A DNA stretch of 40,046 nt, from the NCBI GenBank assembly GCA_019313385.1, contig JAFDBG010000040.1:1-40046 (forward strand), in the 5' to 3' direction. This document shows, in pieces, positions 7,313 to 16,393 of this stretch. The DNA is from Deltaproteobacteria bacterium. Lineage in GTDB: Bacteria; Desulfobacterota; Syntrophia; Syntrophales; UBA2210. How positions within the stretch are numbered: position 1 is the first letter of the stretch; the number at the start of each line of letters is the position of its first letter. Below the pieces are notes generated by a model. The model worked only from the letters and a program-made list of their open reading frames with translations. It searched no databases and was not told the DNA's origin. Position numbers and translations under genes: made by a program.

Positions 7313-8950
7313 CTATCGATAGGCCTCGCTGAATTCTTCCACTAATTTGAACTTCTGAACCTTGCCGCTGGCAGTCATGGGAAAGTCGGTGACAAACTCC
7401 CAGTAGCGGGGTATTTTGTGGCGGGCAATTTTGTCCTGGCAGTAGGCCACCAGCTCATCCTCGCATGCAGTCTGTCCCTCTTTCAGCTTGATCACAGCCA
7501 GTGGTTGTTCCCCGTATTTCTTATCGGGAATCCCCACGATATAAACGTCGTTGATTTTTTCATAGCCGTGTAGAAACTCCTCGATTTCGCGTGGATAGAT
7601 ATTCTCGCCGCCCCTGATGATCATCTCCTTGATACGACCGGTAACCTTGAAATAGCCAGTCTCATCCACCATGCCCAGATCACCCGTGTGCAGCCAGCCT
7701 TCAGCATCGATGGCATCCCGTGTAGCCCCTTCCATCTTGTAGTAGCCCTTCATCAAGCAGGCGCTGCGCGTGACGATTTCACCCTGGGTATTTGGAGGCA
7801 GGGACTTACCGCTGATCGGGTCCACGATTTTACCCTCGATGTCGGGCAGCAGTCGCCCCACCGTCGAGACCCGCAGTTCGACCGGATCGTCGCGCCGGGT
7901 CATGGTCATGACCGGCGAACTCTCGGTCAGGCCGAAGGCGATCACCACCTCGGGGCAATGCATACGCTCGCGCACCTGGTCCATCACCTCCACCGGACAC
8001 GGGGCTCCGGCCATGATACCGGTCCGAAGAGACGACTTGTCATAGCGGTTGAAATCCTTGTGATTGAGCATGGCGATGAACATGGTGGGCACACCGTTTA
8101 TGGCAGTGCAGTGCTCCTCTTCGATATATTGCAGAGCATCGATGGGGTTGAATTGTTCGATCACCACCATGGTCGAGCCATGATAGACGCTGTTGAGGGT
8201 ACTCATGACACAGCCGAAACAGTGGAACAACGGCACCTGGATCAGCAGGCGGTCATCCGGGGTCAGACCCATCACATCGCCCACCATGCGGGCGTTATTT
8301 ACGATATTGTAGTGGGTGAGCATGACGCCCTTTGGGAAGCCGGTGGTGCCTGAGGTATATTGCATGTTGATGATGTCATGCACATCCAGGGAGGCCATGC
8401 GCTGATCGAGATCCTGGTCGCTGATGTTGGCCCCCAACGCGACCACGTCGGCAAAGGAATTCATGCTCGGAGTCTCGGTGCGCTCTCCGATATAGACAAT
8501 GTTTTTCAGTTTCGGAAGTTCCTCAGACTGAAGCGTCCCCGAGGAACAGGATTCCAGTTCGGGAAGCACAGTCCTGAGGATCTCGTAGAAGTTCGCGTCG
8601 CGATATTGTTCCATAAACACCAGAGTGGTTGAATCGGACTGACGCAGGATATATTCAAGTTCGCTAGACTTATAGCTAGTGTTCACGGTGACAAACACCG
8701 CGCCGATCATGCTGAGCCCGAACTGTAGATAAACCCATTCCGGCAGGTTGGTCGTCCAGACCGAAACAGGATCACCTCGCTTGATCCCAAGAGCCATGAA
8801 TCCCTTGGCCACTGAGCGGCAATTAGCATATAACTCGGCGTAAGTTAGTCTAATTGAACTCTGGGGATAGACCAGCCCATCTGCTTCCGGTTGCCGCTGC
8901 GCCGTGTCTCTTAACAGGTCTCCGATGGTTGACTCTTTAAATCCTGTCAT
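7313..8950 (-). CDS. Acyl-CoA synthetase (AMP-forming, FadD-like)
   Basis: This 545-aa ANL-superfamily adenylating enzyme converts a carboxylic acid, ATP and CoA to acyl-CoA, AMP and PPi, probably in the cytoplasm. Visible motifs: P-loop YTSGTTGFPKG (198-208), GLTESSPV (about 345-352), LHTGDLG with hinge GRIKEMIIRGGENIYPREIEE (about 425-465), and C-terminal catalytic Lys in MTASGKVQK (about 525-533). Length and layout fit medium/long-chain FadD-like synthetases; the acid substrate cannot be read from sequence. Start ATG 8950 follows AAGGAATCTCAAA. It is monocistronic, flanked downstream by two dispersed repeats and upstream, 23 bases away, by a truncated activase fragment. Its codons look richer in G/C at third positions than the neighbours, suggesting acquisition. 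Confidence 0.93.
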   Translation of the reverse strand: MTGFKESTIGDLLRDTAQRQPEADGLVYPQSSIRLTYAELYANCRSVAKGFMALGIKRGDPVSVWTTNLPEWVYLQFGLSMIGAVFVTVNTSYKSSELEYILRQSDSTTLVFMEQYRDANFYEILRTVLPELESCSSGTLQSEELPKLKNIVYIGERTETPSMNSFADVVALGANISDQDLDQRMASLDVHDIINMQYTSGTTGFPKGVMLTHYNIVNNARMVGDVMGLTPDDRLLIQVPLFHCFGCVMSTLNSVYHGSTMVVIEQFNPIDALQYIEEEHCTAINGVPTMFIAMLNHKDFNRYDKSSLRTGIMAGAPCPVEVMDQVRERMHCPEVVIAFGLTESSPVMTMTRRDDPVELRVSTVGRLLPDIEGKIVDPISGKSLPPNTQGEIVTRSACLMKGYYKMEGATRDAIDAEGWLHTGDLGMVDETGYFKVTGRIKEMIIRGGENIYPREIEEFLHGYEKINDVYIVGIPDKKYGEQPLAVIKLKEGQTACEDELVAYCQDKIARHKIPRYWEFVTDFPMTASGKVQKFKLVEEFSEAYR

Positions 8951-8973
8951 TTTGAGATTCCTTTCTTGAATTG

Positions 8974-9444
8974 ATGTCTGCCTTTTCAGATAGTGTTCTC
9001 AATCTTCAAGACACGCTATACAATCAAAAGATATATCACAAGATTTATTTTACATTACCTCAAGCCATTCCCCTTGTTTTTCACGATAAAGTGATATATT
9101 TCTATGAAAGGGCTGTCAGGAACATATTATCTAAATCTAACCTCTGCGAGAACAGGGAGGAAGGTGTAGACCATGTCATAGTGCACGTACGTCATCTTAT
9201 AAACCCTGAACTCACAGGTGACGCCATTCTGACAATCGGCGCGGCAATAAATGAAGTGGTCGATAACTACTGCGGTGTAATTTCCATCGGTCCCTTTGGG
9301 TGCATGTCCACCAGGGTAGCGGAAACGGTCCTGACAGGTGAAATGAATGATTCTGTTGATTTATGCGGATTTTCGTTCAAGATCAAGGCCTTCGAAAAAA
9401 ATAAGCGCAGGTATATAGTTGATATCCCGAGGATTATTTTTTGA
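8974..9444 (+). pseudogene. C-terminal fragment of an acyl-CoA dehydratase activase
   Basis: About 156 codons ending in a module with GDAILTIGAAINEVVDNY and GVISIGPFGCMSTRVAETVL. This matches the C-terminal (DUF2229-like) part of large BcrAD/BadFG/HgdC-type activases, which use ATP to charge 2-hydroxyacyl-CoA or benzoyl-CoA-type reductases. The N-terminal ATPase domains, normally many hundreds of residues, are absent. The frame begins only 23 bases from the divergent synthetase start, with no convincing ribosome binding site. I read it as a remnant truncated by a rearrangement. It could still be a short domain-only protein. Confidence 0.55.
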
Positions 9445-9489
9445 GCATAACGCAGAGATTGGGCGAAAAGACCATTAATCAACGGGATC

Positions 9490-10317
9490 ATGAATATGGT
9501 GCGAAAAAGATTCCTGACCCCGATACATGAGGCACCACTTATGAACGATGAAAAAACCGTATTGAAGCGTGATGATGAGACGATGGATGAACTCTTCCAT
9601 GGTGCGCTGAGAGTTTTGCAGAAGGAAAAGGGATACCGGTTTTCTGTGGATTCTCCGCTGCTGGCGCATTTTGTTACCATCAGGAGGGGTGATCGCGTTG
9701 TTGATCTGGGGACCGGAAGCGGTGTCATTGCCATGATCCTGGCGCTCAGATTTACGGAAGTAACTATAGCGGAAGTAGAGATACAGCGGGAACTGGCTGA
9801 TATAGCCAGGAGAAATATAGTATTAAACGGCATGGGAGACCGAATCAGGGTGTATCCCGGCGATGTCAAGAAGATCAAAGAGCTTTTTGAACCGCAGTCT
9901 TTCGACGTGGTTGTGTTTAATCCACCTTACAGGAGGCTGAATTCTGGAAGAATAAATCCTGATCAGGAAAGGGCCGTGGCGAGGCATGAGATCAAGGGAA
10001 CGATAGATGATTTTCTTGTCTCCGCCAGGTATCTGTTGAAGGATTCCGGGCGTGTGTATGTTATCTATCCCGCTTCGAGGGGTGTCCAACTGATTGCCCG
10101 GATGCGGAAAATTGGGATGGAACCGAAGAGGCTGCGCATAGTGTATTCGAGCACTGCGTCAGGGGCGGCGTTTATTCTGGCCGAAGGCGTCAAGGACGCG
10201 GGGGAGGAGTTGGAGATAATGCCGCCACTCTTTATCTATGGAAATGATGACAGATACTCTGAGGAGATGGATAAAATAGTCGGCGGGTTGTCTTTTACTC
10301 GTTCAGTCGGCGTTTGA
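9490..10317 (+). CDS. tRNA1(Val) adenine-N6 methyltransferase-like (TrmN6)
   Basis: This 275-aa class I SAM-dependent methyltransferase has motif I DLGTGSGVIA (about 76-85) and the N6-amino-methylase motif NPPY (144-147) followed by RR, typical of the YfiC/TrmN6 group. That group methylates A37 of tRNA1(Val); DNA or protein N-methylases share NPPY, so the substrate is family-based. Start 9490 is the longest option. ATG 9541 (MNDEKTVLKRDDE) is plausible and would give 258 aa. The 3' end overlaps the convergent DUF721 gene by 23 bases. Confidence 0.8.
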   Translation: MNMVRKRFLTPIHEAPLMNDEKTVLKRDDETMDELFHGALRVLQKEKGYRFSVDSPLLAHFVTIRRGDRVVDLGTGSGVIAMILALRFTEVTIAEVEIQRELADIARRNIVLNGMGDRIRVYPGDVKKIKELFEPQSFDVVVFNPPYRRLNSGRINPDQERAVARHEIKGTIDDFLVSARYLLKDSGRVYVIYPASRGVQLIARMRKIGMEPKRLRIVYSSTASGAAFILAEGVKDAGEELEIMPPLFIYGNDDRYSEEMDKIVGGLSFTRSVGV

Positions 10318-10828
10318 TTATCTCTTTTGTCATTACCTTTTTCAGAATATCCTTCAGTTCTTCATCATCTATCTGGGAGAGATTTTCCCTGATGAGTCTT
10401 TTGTCTCTTTCTTTTAATGGATACAGGCTGAAGTCGATGGGATGATCTGCCAGCTTCTCGGGTGTGTGATGTATATCGCCTATCGAAAAATAGATATTCT
10501 TTATCTCTTCCTTTTTCCATTCGAGATTGACCTTGTCCATGATCTCTTGCTTCATGAACCGCAGCTGCTGCATCCAGGCCGGGTCCGAAACGTTTACAAA
10601 CAACGTGCCGTTCTTGAATTTAAATGGATTTGTATGGGCCGATATCTGGGGTCCGACCGCCTTATTCCAGACATCCAGGATACGGTGGTCTACCAGGTCC
10701 AGAAGTATTTTTCTTTTCTTCAGAACCCTTTGCAGAAAATCTCCCATTCTCTGGAGACTTCGCGGTCGTTTTCCTGCTCTTCTTTTATACATGGCTGTAT
10801 TTTTCGCATAGTTGCCCATCACAGTCAA
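10295..10828 (-). CDS. DUF721 (DciA-like) protein
   Basis: Up to 177 aa with a DUF721 domain at about residues 28-110 (ILDVWNKAVGPQISAHTNPF, GTLFVNVSDPAWMQQLRFMK). DUF721 proteins include DciA, the ancestral loader/operator of the replicative helicase, so a role around replication is likely but not shown. The C-terminal 65 residues are charged and helical. The start is uncertain: TTG 10828, ATG 10819 or ATG 10792 (MYKRRAGKRP), none with a clear Shine-Dalgarno. It is convergent with the methyltransferase. Confidence 0.75.
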   Translation of the reverse strand: MTVMGNYAKNTAMYKRRAGKRPRSLQRMGDFLQRVLKKRKILLDLVDHRILDVWNKAVGPQISAHTNPFKFKNGTLFVNVSDPAWMQQLRFMKQEIMDKVNLEWKKEEIKNIYFSIGDIHHTPEKLADHPIDFSLYPLKERDKRLIRENLSQIDDEELKDILKKVMTKEIIKRRLNE

Positions 10829-10885
10829 GAGCGCGATTGATTTTTGTGATTTTAGTGTGCTATGTGATAGTCAGTTTTTAAGTAA

Positions 10886-11251
<366 letters not shown>

Positions 11252-11319
11252 GGTTGCGGGATATCTGCTATGCTCGCAACCCGTAACTCCAAACCTGTAC
11301 CACACAGGAGGGTGATGGT

Positions 11320-12642
11320 ATGAAGAATCCTCGCTTGGATATCAGAAAAATCTTTGATGCCGGTCTGAAGGCCGCGGATCCCGGTGAGGCGATCAGGCAC
11401 GCCGTGAAACTCACAGGGAAGCGGTTGTTGATCGGCGACAGGGAGTACGATCTGGGTGCATTTGACAGGGTTGTGGTTGTCGGTGCCGGCAAGGCGGCTG
11501 CGAGCATGGCTTCCGCGCTTGAGGACATCCTGGGTTCATATATAACGGGGGGTATGATAACCACAAAATATGGACATGGACTCGCCCTGAATGTTGCTTC
11601 TGTGACGGAGGCCGGGCATCCCATCCCTGACGAATCGGGTGTTCGCGGTTCCGAACGCATCTTGGACCTGCTTGAAGGTGCCAGCGAAAAGGATCTTGTC
11701 CTGTGTGTCATATCGGGAGGGGGCTCGGCGCTTCTACCCATGCCTGTTTCTGGCATCTCTCTTCACGATAAACAGAAAACCACGCAGGCCCTTCTGGACT
11801 GCGGAGCAGATATACATGAAATCAACACCATAAGAAAGCATATTTCCGGGATAAAGGGCGGGAGGCTCGCGGAGGCGACATTCCCGGCGACGCTTGTTAC
11901 GCTTATACTCTCGGACGTTACAGGTGATGATCTTGACGCGATCGCGTCCGGTCCGACTGTTCCCGACAGAAGCACCTTCAAAGATTGCATGGAGATAGTG
12001 GATAAGTACGATCTTGGAGAAAGACTGCCTTCTTCTGTTGTTGCGTATCTTAAAAACGGAGTTCAGGGAAGAGAACCTGAAACTCCCAAACCGGGAGGCA
12101 GGGTCTTTGACAGGACACTTGCTCTTATCACAGGCAGCTGCGCTCTCTCAGTTTCTTCCGCGAAACAGAAAGCTGTTGAGCTTGGATATAACACTATAAT
12201 ACTTTCTTCGTGCATAGAGGGAGAAACCAGGGATGTGGCAAAGGTTCACGCGGCCATTGCCAAAGAGATACAAAAATCCGGTAATCCCGTTTCAACCCCC
12301 GGGTGTGTTATCTCCGGCGGTGAAACGACAGTGACTATACACGGGGATGGTCTTGGCGGACGGAATATGGAATTTGTGCTTGCCGCAGCCATTGAGATAG
12401 ACGGGCTTGGCGGCATTACCCTTTTGAGCGGCGGCACAGATGGAACGGATGGACCCACAGACTCGGCAGGGGCAATCGCCGATGGCTCAACCGTGCGGAC
12501 AGCCCGGGGTAGGGGGCTCGACCCGGCAACCTATCTCAGGAACAACGATTCCTATCACTTCTTCGAGGCAACCGGGGATCTCCTGATCACCGGGCCAACC
12601 ATGACTAACGTTATGGACCTGAGGATTTTTCTAGTGACGTAG
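11320..12642 (+). CDS. Glycerate 2-kinase (DUF4147/MOFRL family)
   Basis: This 440-aa protein phosphorylates D-glycerate to 2-phosphoglycerate, feeding glycolysis or serine-cycle intermediates. The N-terminal DUF4147 domain shows VVVGAGKAAASMA (about 50-62), GHPIPDESG and CVISGGGSALLP (about 129-140); the C-terminal MOFRL domain shows VISGGETTVT, GGRNMEFVLAAA and LLSGGTDGTDGPTDSAGA (about 375-392). Length is typical of the family. The ribosome binding site is CAGGAGGGTGATGGT before ATG 11320. The spacer after the MoaE-like gene contains a small GGTTGCG/CGCAACC inverted repeat. Confidence 0.93.
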   Translation: MKNPRLDIRKIFDAGLKAADPGEAIRHAVKLTGKRLLIGDREYDLGAFDRVVVVGAGKAAASMASALEDILGSYITGGMITTKYGHGLALNVASVTEAGHPIPDESGVRGSERILDLLEGASEKDLVLCVISGGGSALLPMPVSGISLHDKQKTTQALLDCGADIHEINTIRKHISGIKGGRLAEATFPATLVTLILSDVTGDDLDAIASGPTVPDRSTFKDCMEIVDKYDLGERLPSSVVAYLKNGVQGREPETPKPGGRVFDRTLALITGSCALSVSSAKQKAVELGYNTIILSSCIEGETRDVAKVHAAIAKEIQKSGNPVSTPGCVISGGETTVTIHGDGLGGRNMEFVLAAAIEIDGLGGITLLSGGTDGTDGPTDSAGAIADGSTVRTARGRGLDPATYLRNNDSYHFFEATGDLLITGPTMTNVMDLRIFLVT

Positions 12643-12720
12643 TACCGTTTTCGGTTACCGGTTGCCAGTTATCGGTTAACAACCGGAAACTGGTAACTGA
12701 CCCCAGACCCCAGACCCCTG
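12643..12720. repeat. GGTTACCGG-type intergenic repeat, copy 1
   Basis: Between the two convergent genes is a run of variants of GGTTACCGGTTGCCAG, ATCGGTTAACAACCGG and AACTGGTAACTG, ending in ACCCCAGACCCCAGACCCC. The same vocabulary recurs at 20391-20455 and 23611-23705. No gene is present. Confidence 0.65.
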
Positions 12721-14067
12721 TTATTCCATAGTGTCCTTCAGGACTCCCTCTACCAGCTTACGTATGGCAGCGAGACCCTCTTCGGTCTTTGATTCGAAAC
12801 GCAGGACCAGAACGGGCTGGGTGTTTGAGGCCCGGACGAGCCCCCATCCGTCTTTGAACTGCACGCGTACACCGTCGATGTCGATTACGTCGTAATCGGC
12901 GGTGAACCGGTCTTTGACCTTTTCGACTACCTGGAACTTTGCGTCGTCAGGGCAATCCACCCTTATCTCGGGGGTGTTGAAGGTGTGCGGAACGTCCGAG
13001 AGGAGCTCGCTGAGTTTCTGCCCTGTCTGGGACAGGATTTCAAGGAGTCTTGCCGAAGCGTAAATGGCGTCGTCATATCCGAAATAGCGATCCGCGAAGA
13101 AGATGTGACCGCTCATTTCTCCTGCCAGCAGGGCATTCTCTTCCTTCATTTTGCTTTTGATGAGCGAATGTCCCGCCTTCCACATTATACCCCTGCCGCC
13201 ATTTTTCTCCACATCGTCATAGAGTGTCTGGGAACACTTGACCTCGCCTATGATTGCCGCCCCGGGATTTTCCTTCAGTATAAACCTTGAGAACAACAGC
13301 AGGAGTTCGTCTCCGCGTATTATTTTTCCGTCGTCCGTTATGACGCCGATCCTGTCCGCGTCGCCGTCGTAGGCGATTCCCATATCCGCCTTTTTCTCTT
13401 TTACAAGCGATATAAGCCCTGTTAGGTTTTCTTCAACTGTCGGATCGGGAAAATGGTTGGGAAAATGGCCGTCCATATCGCCGTAGAGTAGAGTTGTATC
13501 GCACCCAAATCTTTTGAACAGGGGCAGGGCAAAAAATCCACCCACACCGTTGCCCGCGTCCACAACTATCTTTAATCCATTTTTTATCTTTACATTATTG
13601 AATATATAATCCTGGTAATTTGCTGTAATGTCGATCTGTTTAACCGTTCCCTTTCCCGATGCGTAATGGCTACCCTCCATCATAGTTCTCAGTTTCTGTA
13701 TGTTTTCACCATAGATTGTGTCAGGACCAATGCATATCTTGAAGCCGTTGAATTCAGGAGGGTTATGGCTTCCGGTTATCATGATTCCGCCGGCGGCCTC
13801 TAGGTGTCTGATGGAATAATAGAGAATAGGCGTGGCGCAAAGGCCTATATCGATCACATTGATACCGGTTGAAAGAATCCCCTCTGTGATTGTCATGAGA
13901 TATTCTTCGGAGCTCAAGCGACAATCCCTTCCAACGGTCATGACCTTCACGTTCCGTTCTTTCCCATACGTGCCTATGGCCCTTCCCAGGTCATAGACGA
14001 AGTCATGATTCAAATCCTCCCCGACGATTCCCCTGACATCATATTCCCTGAATACCTGCGGATTCAT
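12721..14067 (-). CDS. Phosphomannomutase/phosphoglucomutase
   Basis: A 448-aa alpha-D-phosphohexomutase interconverting hexose 1- and 6-phosphates (AlgC/ManB type), supplying sugar nucleotides for the cell envelope. All four active-site loops are visible: phosphoserine loop TGSHNP (Ser100), Mg loop DGDADR (234-239), sugar-specificity loop GEMSGH (316-321) and phosphate loop RASNTQP (412-418). GEMSGH fits dual mannose/glucose specificity. I chose ATG 14067 because AGGAGAGGCTAT lies just upstream and the conserved core starts at once (MNPQVFREYDVRG). The frame is open to 14154, but the extra 29 residues look non-coding. Confidence 0.95.
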   Translation of the reverse strand: MNPQVFREYDVRGIVGEDLNHDFVYDLGRAIGTYGKERNVKVMTVGRDCRLSSEEYLMTITEGILSTGINVIDIGLCATPILYYSIRHLEAAGGIMITGSHNPPEFNGFKICIGPDTIYGENIQKLRTMMEGSHYASGKGTVKQIDITANYQDYIFNNVKIKNGLKIVVDAGNGVGGFFALPLFKRFGCDTTLLYGDMDGHFPNHFPDPTVEENLTGLISLVKEKKADMGIAYDGDADRIGVITDDGKIIRGDELLLLFSRFILKENPGAAIIGEVKCSQTLYDDVEKNGGRGIMWKAGHSLIKSKMKEENALLAGEMSGHIFFADRYFGYDDAIYASARLLEILSQTGQKLSELLSDVPHTFNTPEIRVDCPDDAKFQVVEKVKDRFTADYDVIDIDGVRVQFKDGWGLVRASNTQPVLVLRFESKTEEGLAAIRKLVEGVLKDTME

Positions 14068-14214
14068 ATAGCCTCTCCTGTAAAGTTTGATGCGTTGACT
14101 AATACCATACATGCCGGATTCAGGCAATAAATGTTCTTCGATATCTGTTGACACCTGTTTCAGGCCGTGTTAGATTCACCCCAAAATTACAGAAGAATTA
14201 CCGGGGGTGAATTT

Positions 14215-15264
14215 ATGGGCTGGCAGGATAATGATGGAAACCCATGGGGTGGTCAAAAACCGCCTGATTTAAAAGAGGCGATTGAAAAGATCAAGAAGGC
14301 GATTCCCTTCAAGATTCCATTTGGCGGGAAACATGGTTTGTTTCCAGTGATAGTGATAGCTTTGTTGATCCTCTGGTTTGCGTCCGGGGTCTATTTTGTC
14401 GCTCCTGACGAGACTGGTGTGGTTAAGAGATTCGGCAAAGCGGTGCGCACCACTACACCGGGTCCTCACTATCATGCCCCGGCGCCGGTGGAAACAGTCA
14501 TGAAGCCCAGGGTGACGCAGGTGCGGAGAATAGAAATAGGGTTCAGGACCATAGGCGACAGGCAGCTCGGAAGATTCAGAGCGGTAACAAATGAAAGCCT
14601 GATGCTTACCAGGGCGGAAAACATAGTTAACCTGACCTTTATTGTTCAGTACAAGATAAAAGACGCGGCAGCATATCTGTTTAATGTAAAAGATCAGGAT
14701 AAAACAGTAAAGGATGCCGCGGAGGCCGCTATGCGCGAAACAGTCGGAGAAAGCGCAATTGATGATATTCTGACCACAGGCAAGTTCAAAGTCCAGCAGG
14801 ATACAAAGGCGATTCTCCAGCGGATATTGGATGAGTACGGAGCGGGGATACATATAGTGGCCGTTCAGCTTCAGGATGTTCATCCCCCGGATGAGGTTAT
14901 GGCCGCTTTCAAGGATGTCGCCAGTGCCAAGGAAGATAAGGCAAAAATGGTAAATGACGCGTATGGTTATCGAAACGAGATACTTCCAAAGGCAAAAGGT
15001 AAGGCATCGCAGGTAGTAAATGATGCCATAGCCTATAAAGAATCCAAGATCATCTCTGCCGAAGGTGACACGAGCAGATTCCTGCAAGTGCTTGCGCAGT
15101 ATAAGACAGCCAAGGAAGTAACAAAGAAAAGGCTTTATATCGAGATGATGGAGGAGATTCTTCCGGGAATTGACAAGGTTTTAGTCGCGGAGATGATAGG
15201 GAAGAATATGCTGCCCCATCTGTCCCTTGGTGGAGAGATGGGTAAAAAGATAAACACGAAGTAG
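14215..15264 (+). CDS. hflK: HflK, SPFH-domain membrane protease regulator
   Basis: This 349-aa type II membrane protein has a Gly/Pro-rich N-terminus (WQDNDGNPWGGQKPP), one transmembrane helix (about 41-63), the SPFH/band 7 domain starting VAPDETGVVKRFGKAV, and a charged coiled region. HflK and HflC form a large complex that holds and modulates FtsH. Start ATG 14215 follows GGGGGTGAATTT; the open frame from 14167 is not needed. It is followed 19 bases later by hflC, so the two are one operon. Confidence 0.93.
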   Translation: MGWQDNDGNPWGGQKPPDLKEAIEKIKKAIPFKIPFGGKHGLFPVIVIALLILWFASGVYFVAPDETGVVKRFGKAVRTTTPGPHYHAPAPVETVMKPRVTQVRRIEIGFRTIGDRQLGRFRAVTNESLMLTRAENIVNLTFIVQYKIKDAAAYLFNVKDQDKTVKDAAEAAMRETVGESAIDDILTTGKFKVQQDTKAILQRILDEYGAGIHIVAVQLQDVHPPDEVMAAFKDVASAKEDKAKMVNDAYGYRNEILPKAKGKASQVVNDAIAYKESKIISAEGDTSRFLQVLAQYKTAKEVTKKRLYIEMMEEILPGIDKVLVAEMIGKNMLPHLSLGGEMGKKINTK

Positions 15265-15283
15265 CAAGGTTCGGAGGCTGATA

Positions 15284-16120
15284 ATGAAAACAAAGGGGAA
15301 AATTGGTATAATCATCGGTTTGATCGTTATTTTTGCTGTGTCTCTCTCACTCTTTACTGTGGATCAGACGCAGCAGGCGATTGTCATACAACTGGGGAAA
15401 CCGCTGCAAGGAATAAACGGTCCAGGTCTTCACTTTAAGGTGCCCTTTATTCAACAAGTAGTCCAGTTTGAGCAAAGGATACTGGTATATGACGCGTCTC
15501 CGACCGAGATACTGACAAAGGACAAGAAGAATCTCGTTGTGGACAATTATACGAAATGGGCGATTGAAAACCCGCTGAAGTTTTATACCACCGTGATCAA
15601 TGAAAGAGGCGCTCAGGCGAGGCTGGACGATATCGTGTACGCGCAACTGAGAGTTGAACTGGGTCAACATAATTTGTCGGATATTGTGTCTGAAACTCGG
15701 GATGCACTTATGATGAAGGTAACAAAGAAATCGGCCGAGCGTGCCAAAGACTATGGCATACGTGTCGTGGATGTGAGGATAAAACGGGCTGATCTGCCTG
15801 AGCAGAATGAGAAGCACGTATTCGGGCGGATGAAAGCCGAAAGGGAAAGACAGGCAAAACAGTACCGTTCAGAGGGCGAGGAAGAATCCAAGAAAATTAC
15901 GGCAAAGGCGGATATGGAGAGGACGATCATACTGGCAAAGGCCTACAAGAAATCCGAGCAACTGAAGGGCGAGGGAGATGCCGGGGCGGTAAAGATTTAC
16001 GCCGACGCGTACCAGAAAGACCTGGGATTCTATGAATTTATCAGAAGTCTTGAGGCGTACAAGAACGCCCTCAAAGCGGATACAAAACTGATTATCAATC
16101 TGGATTTTTTAAGTATCTGA
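15284..16120 (+). CDS. hflC: HflC, SPFH-domain membrane protease regulator
   Basis: This 278-aa protein has an N-terminal membrane helix (about 7-24) followed by DQTQQAIVIQLGKP and the SPFH domain. A helical RMKAERERQAKQYRSEGEEE segment (about 184-203) and EFIRSLEAYKN near the end are typical of HflC. It pairs with HflK in the inner membrane around FtsH. The ribosome binding site is TTCGGAGGCTGATA. Expression probably ends in the T-rich spacer before the next operon. Confidence 0.93.
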   Translation: MKTKGKIGIIIGLIVIFAVSLSLFTVDQTQQAIVIQLGKPLQGINGPGLHFKVPFIQQVVQFEQRILVYDASPTEILTKDKKNLVVDNYTKWAIENPLKFYTTVINERGAQARLDDIVYAQLRVELGQHNLSDIVSETRDALMMKVTKKSAERAKDYGIRVVDVRIKRADLPEQNEKHVFGRMKAERERQAKQYRSEGEEESKKITAKADMERTIILAKAYKKSEQLKGEGDAGAVKIYADAYQKDLGFYEFIRSLEAYKNALKADTKLIINLDFLSI

Positions 16121-16135
16121 ACTGACAAATTTTTC

Positions 16136-16164
16136 TTGACTTTATCGCGTTTTAATTTTATTGA
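16136..16164 (+). promoter_or_regulatory. Candidate sigma70-type promoter for the LIV operon
   Basis: TTGACT (16136-16141), a 17-base spacer and TATTGA (16159-16164), followed by about 130 bases of leader before two terminator-like hairpins. Matches are 5/6 and moderate; no experimental support. Confidence 0.35.
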
Positions 16165-16297
16165 GCCTCAAAACTGGCAAGGATAGTGGGGAAAATGGGA
16201 AACGTTATTTGCAAACAGGCAGGCGGGTTTTTTAGCTTTTTTAGCTTTTTTGAGGAGGTCTGCCTTCTGAGCTCTTGACGTATATGAACGTTATGTG

Positions 16298-16340
16298 AGC
16301 CGTGGGCAGACCGAGTAGCTGTCCACGGCTTTTTTTGTTT
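16298..16340 (+). terminator. Intrinsic terminator / attenuator hairpin 1
   Basis: Stem AGCCGTGGGCAG (16298-16309) pairs with CTGTCCACGGCT (16319-16330), 12 pairs including one G-U, loop 9 nt, followed by a T-rich run (16330-16340). It lies in the leader of livK. Its 3' arm can also pair with the 5' arm of hairpin 2. Confidence 0.7.
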
Positions 16341-16341
16341 G

Positions 16342-16376
16342 AAGGCCGTGGAATTATTTCCACGGCCTTTTTTTTT
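16342..16376 (+). terminator. Intrinsic terminator / attenuator hairpin 2
   Basis: A perfect 12-bp stem, AAGGCCGTGGAA (16342-16353) with TTCCACGGCCTT (16358-16369), loop TTAT, followed by T's to 16376. It ends only 4 bases before the ribosome binding site GGAGGAGGGA of the substrate-binding protein, so unless bypassed it would stop transcription into the transporter operon. Alternatively it ends hflKC transcription. Confidence 0.75.
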
Positions 16377-16393
16377 GAAAGGAGGAGGGAGCA

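Noticed and set aside
7688-8353. 221-aa plus-strand open frame rich in His/Arg
   Set aside because: It lies wholly opposite the acyl-CoA synthetase, whose motifs are intact; composition is that of an antisense shadow.
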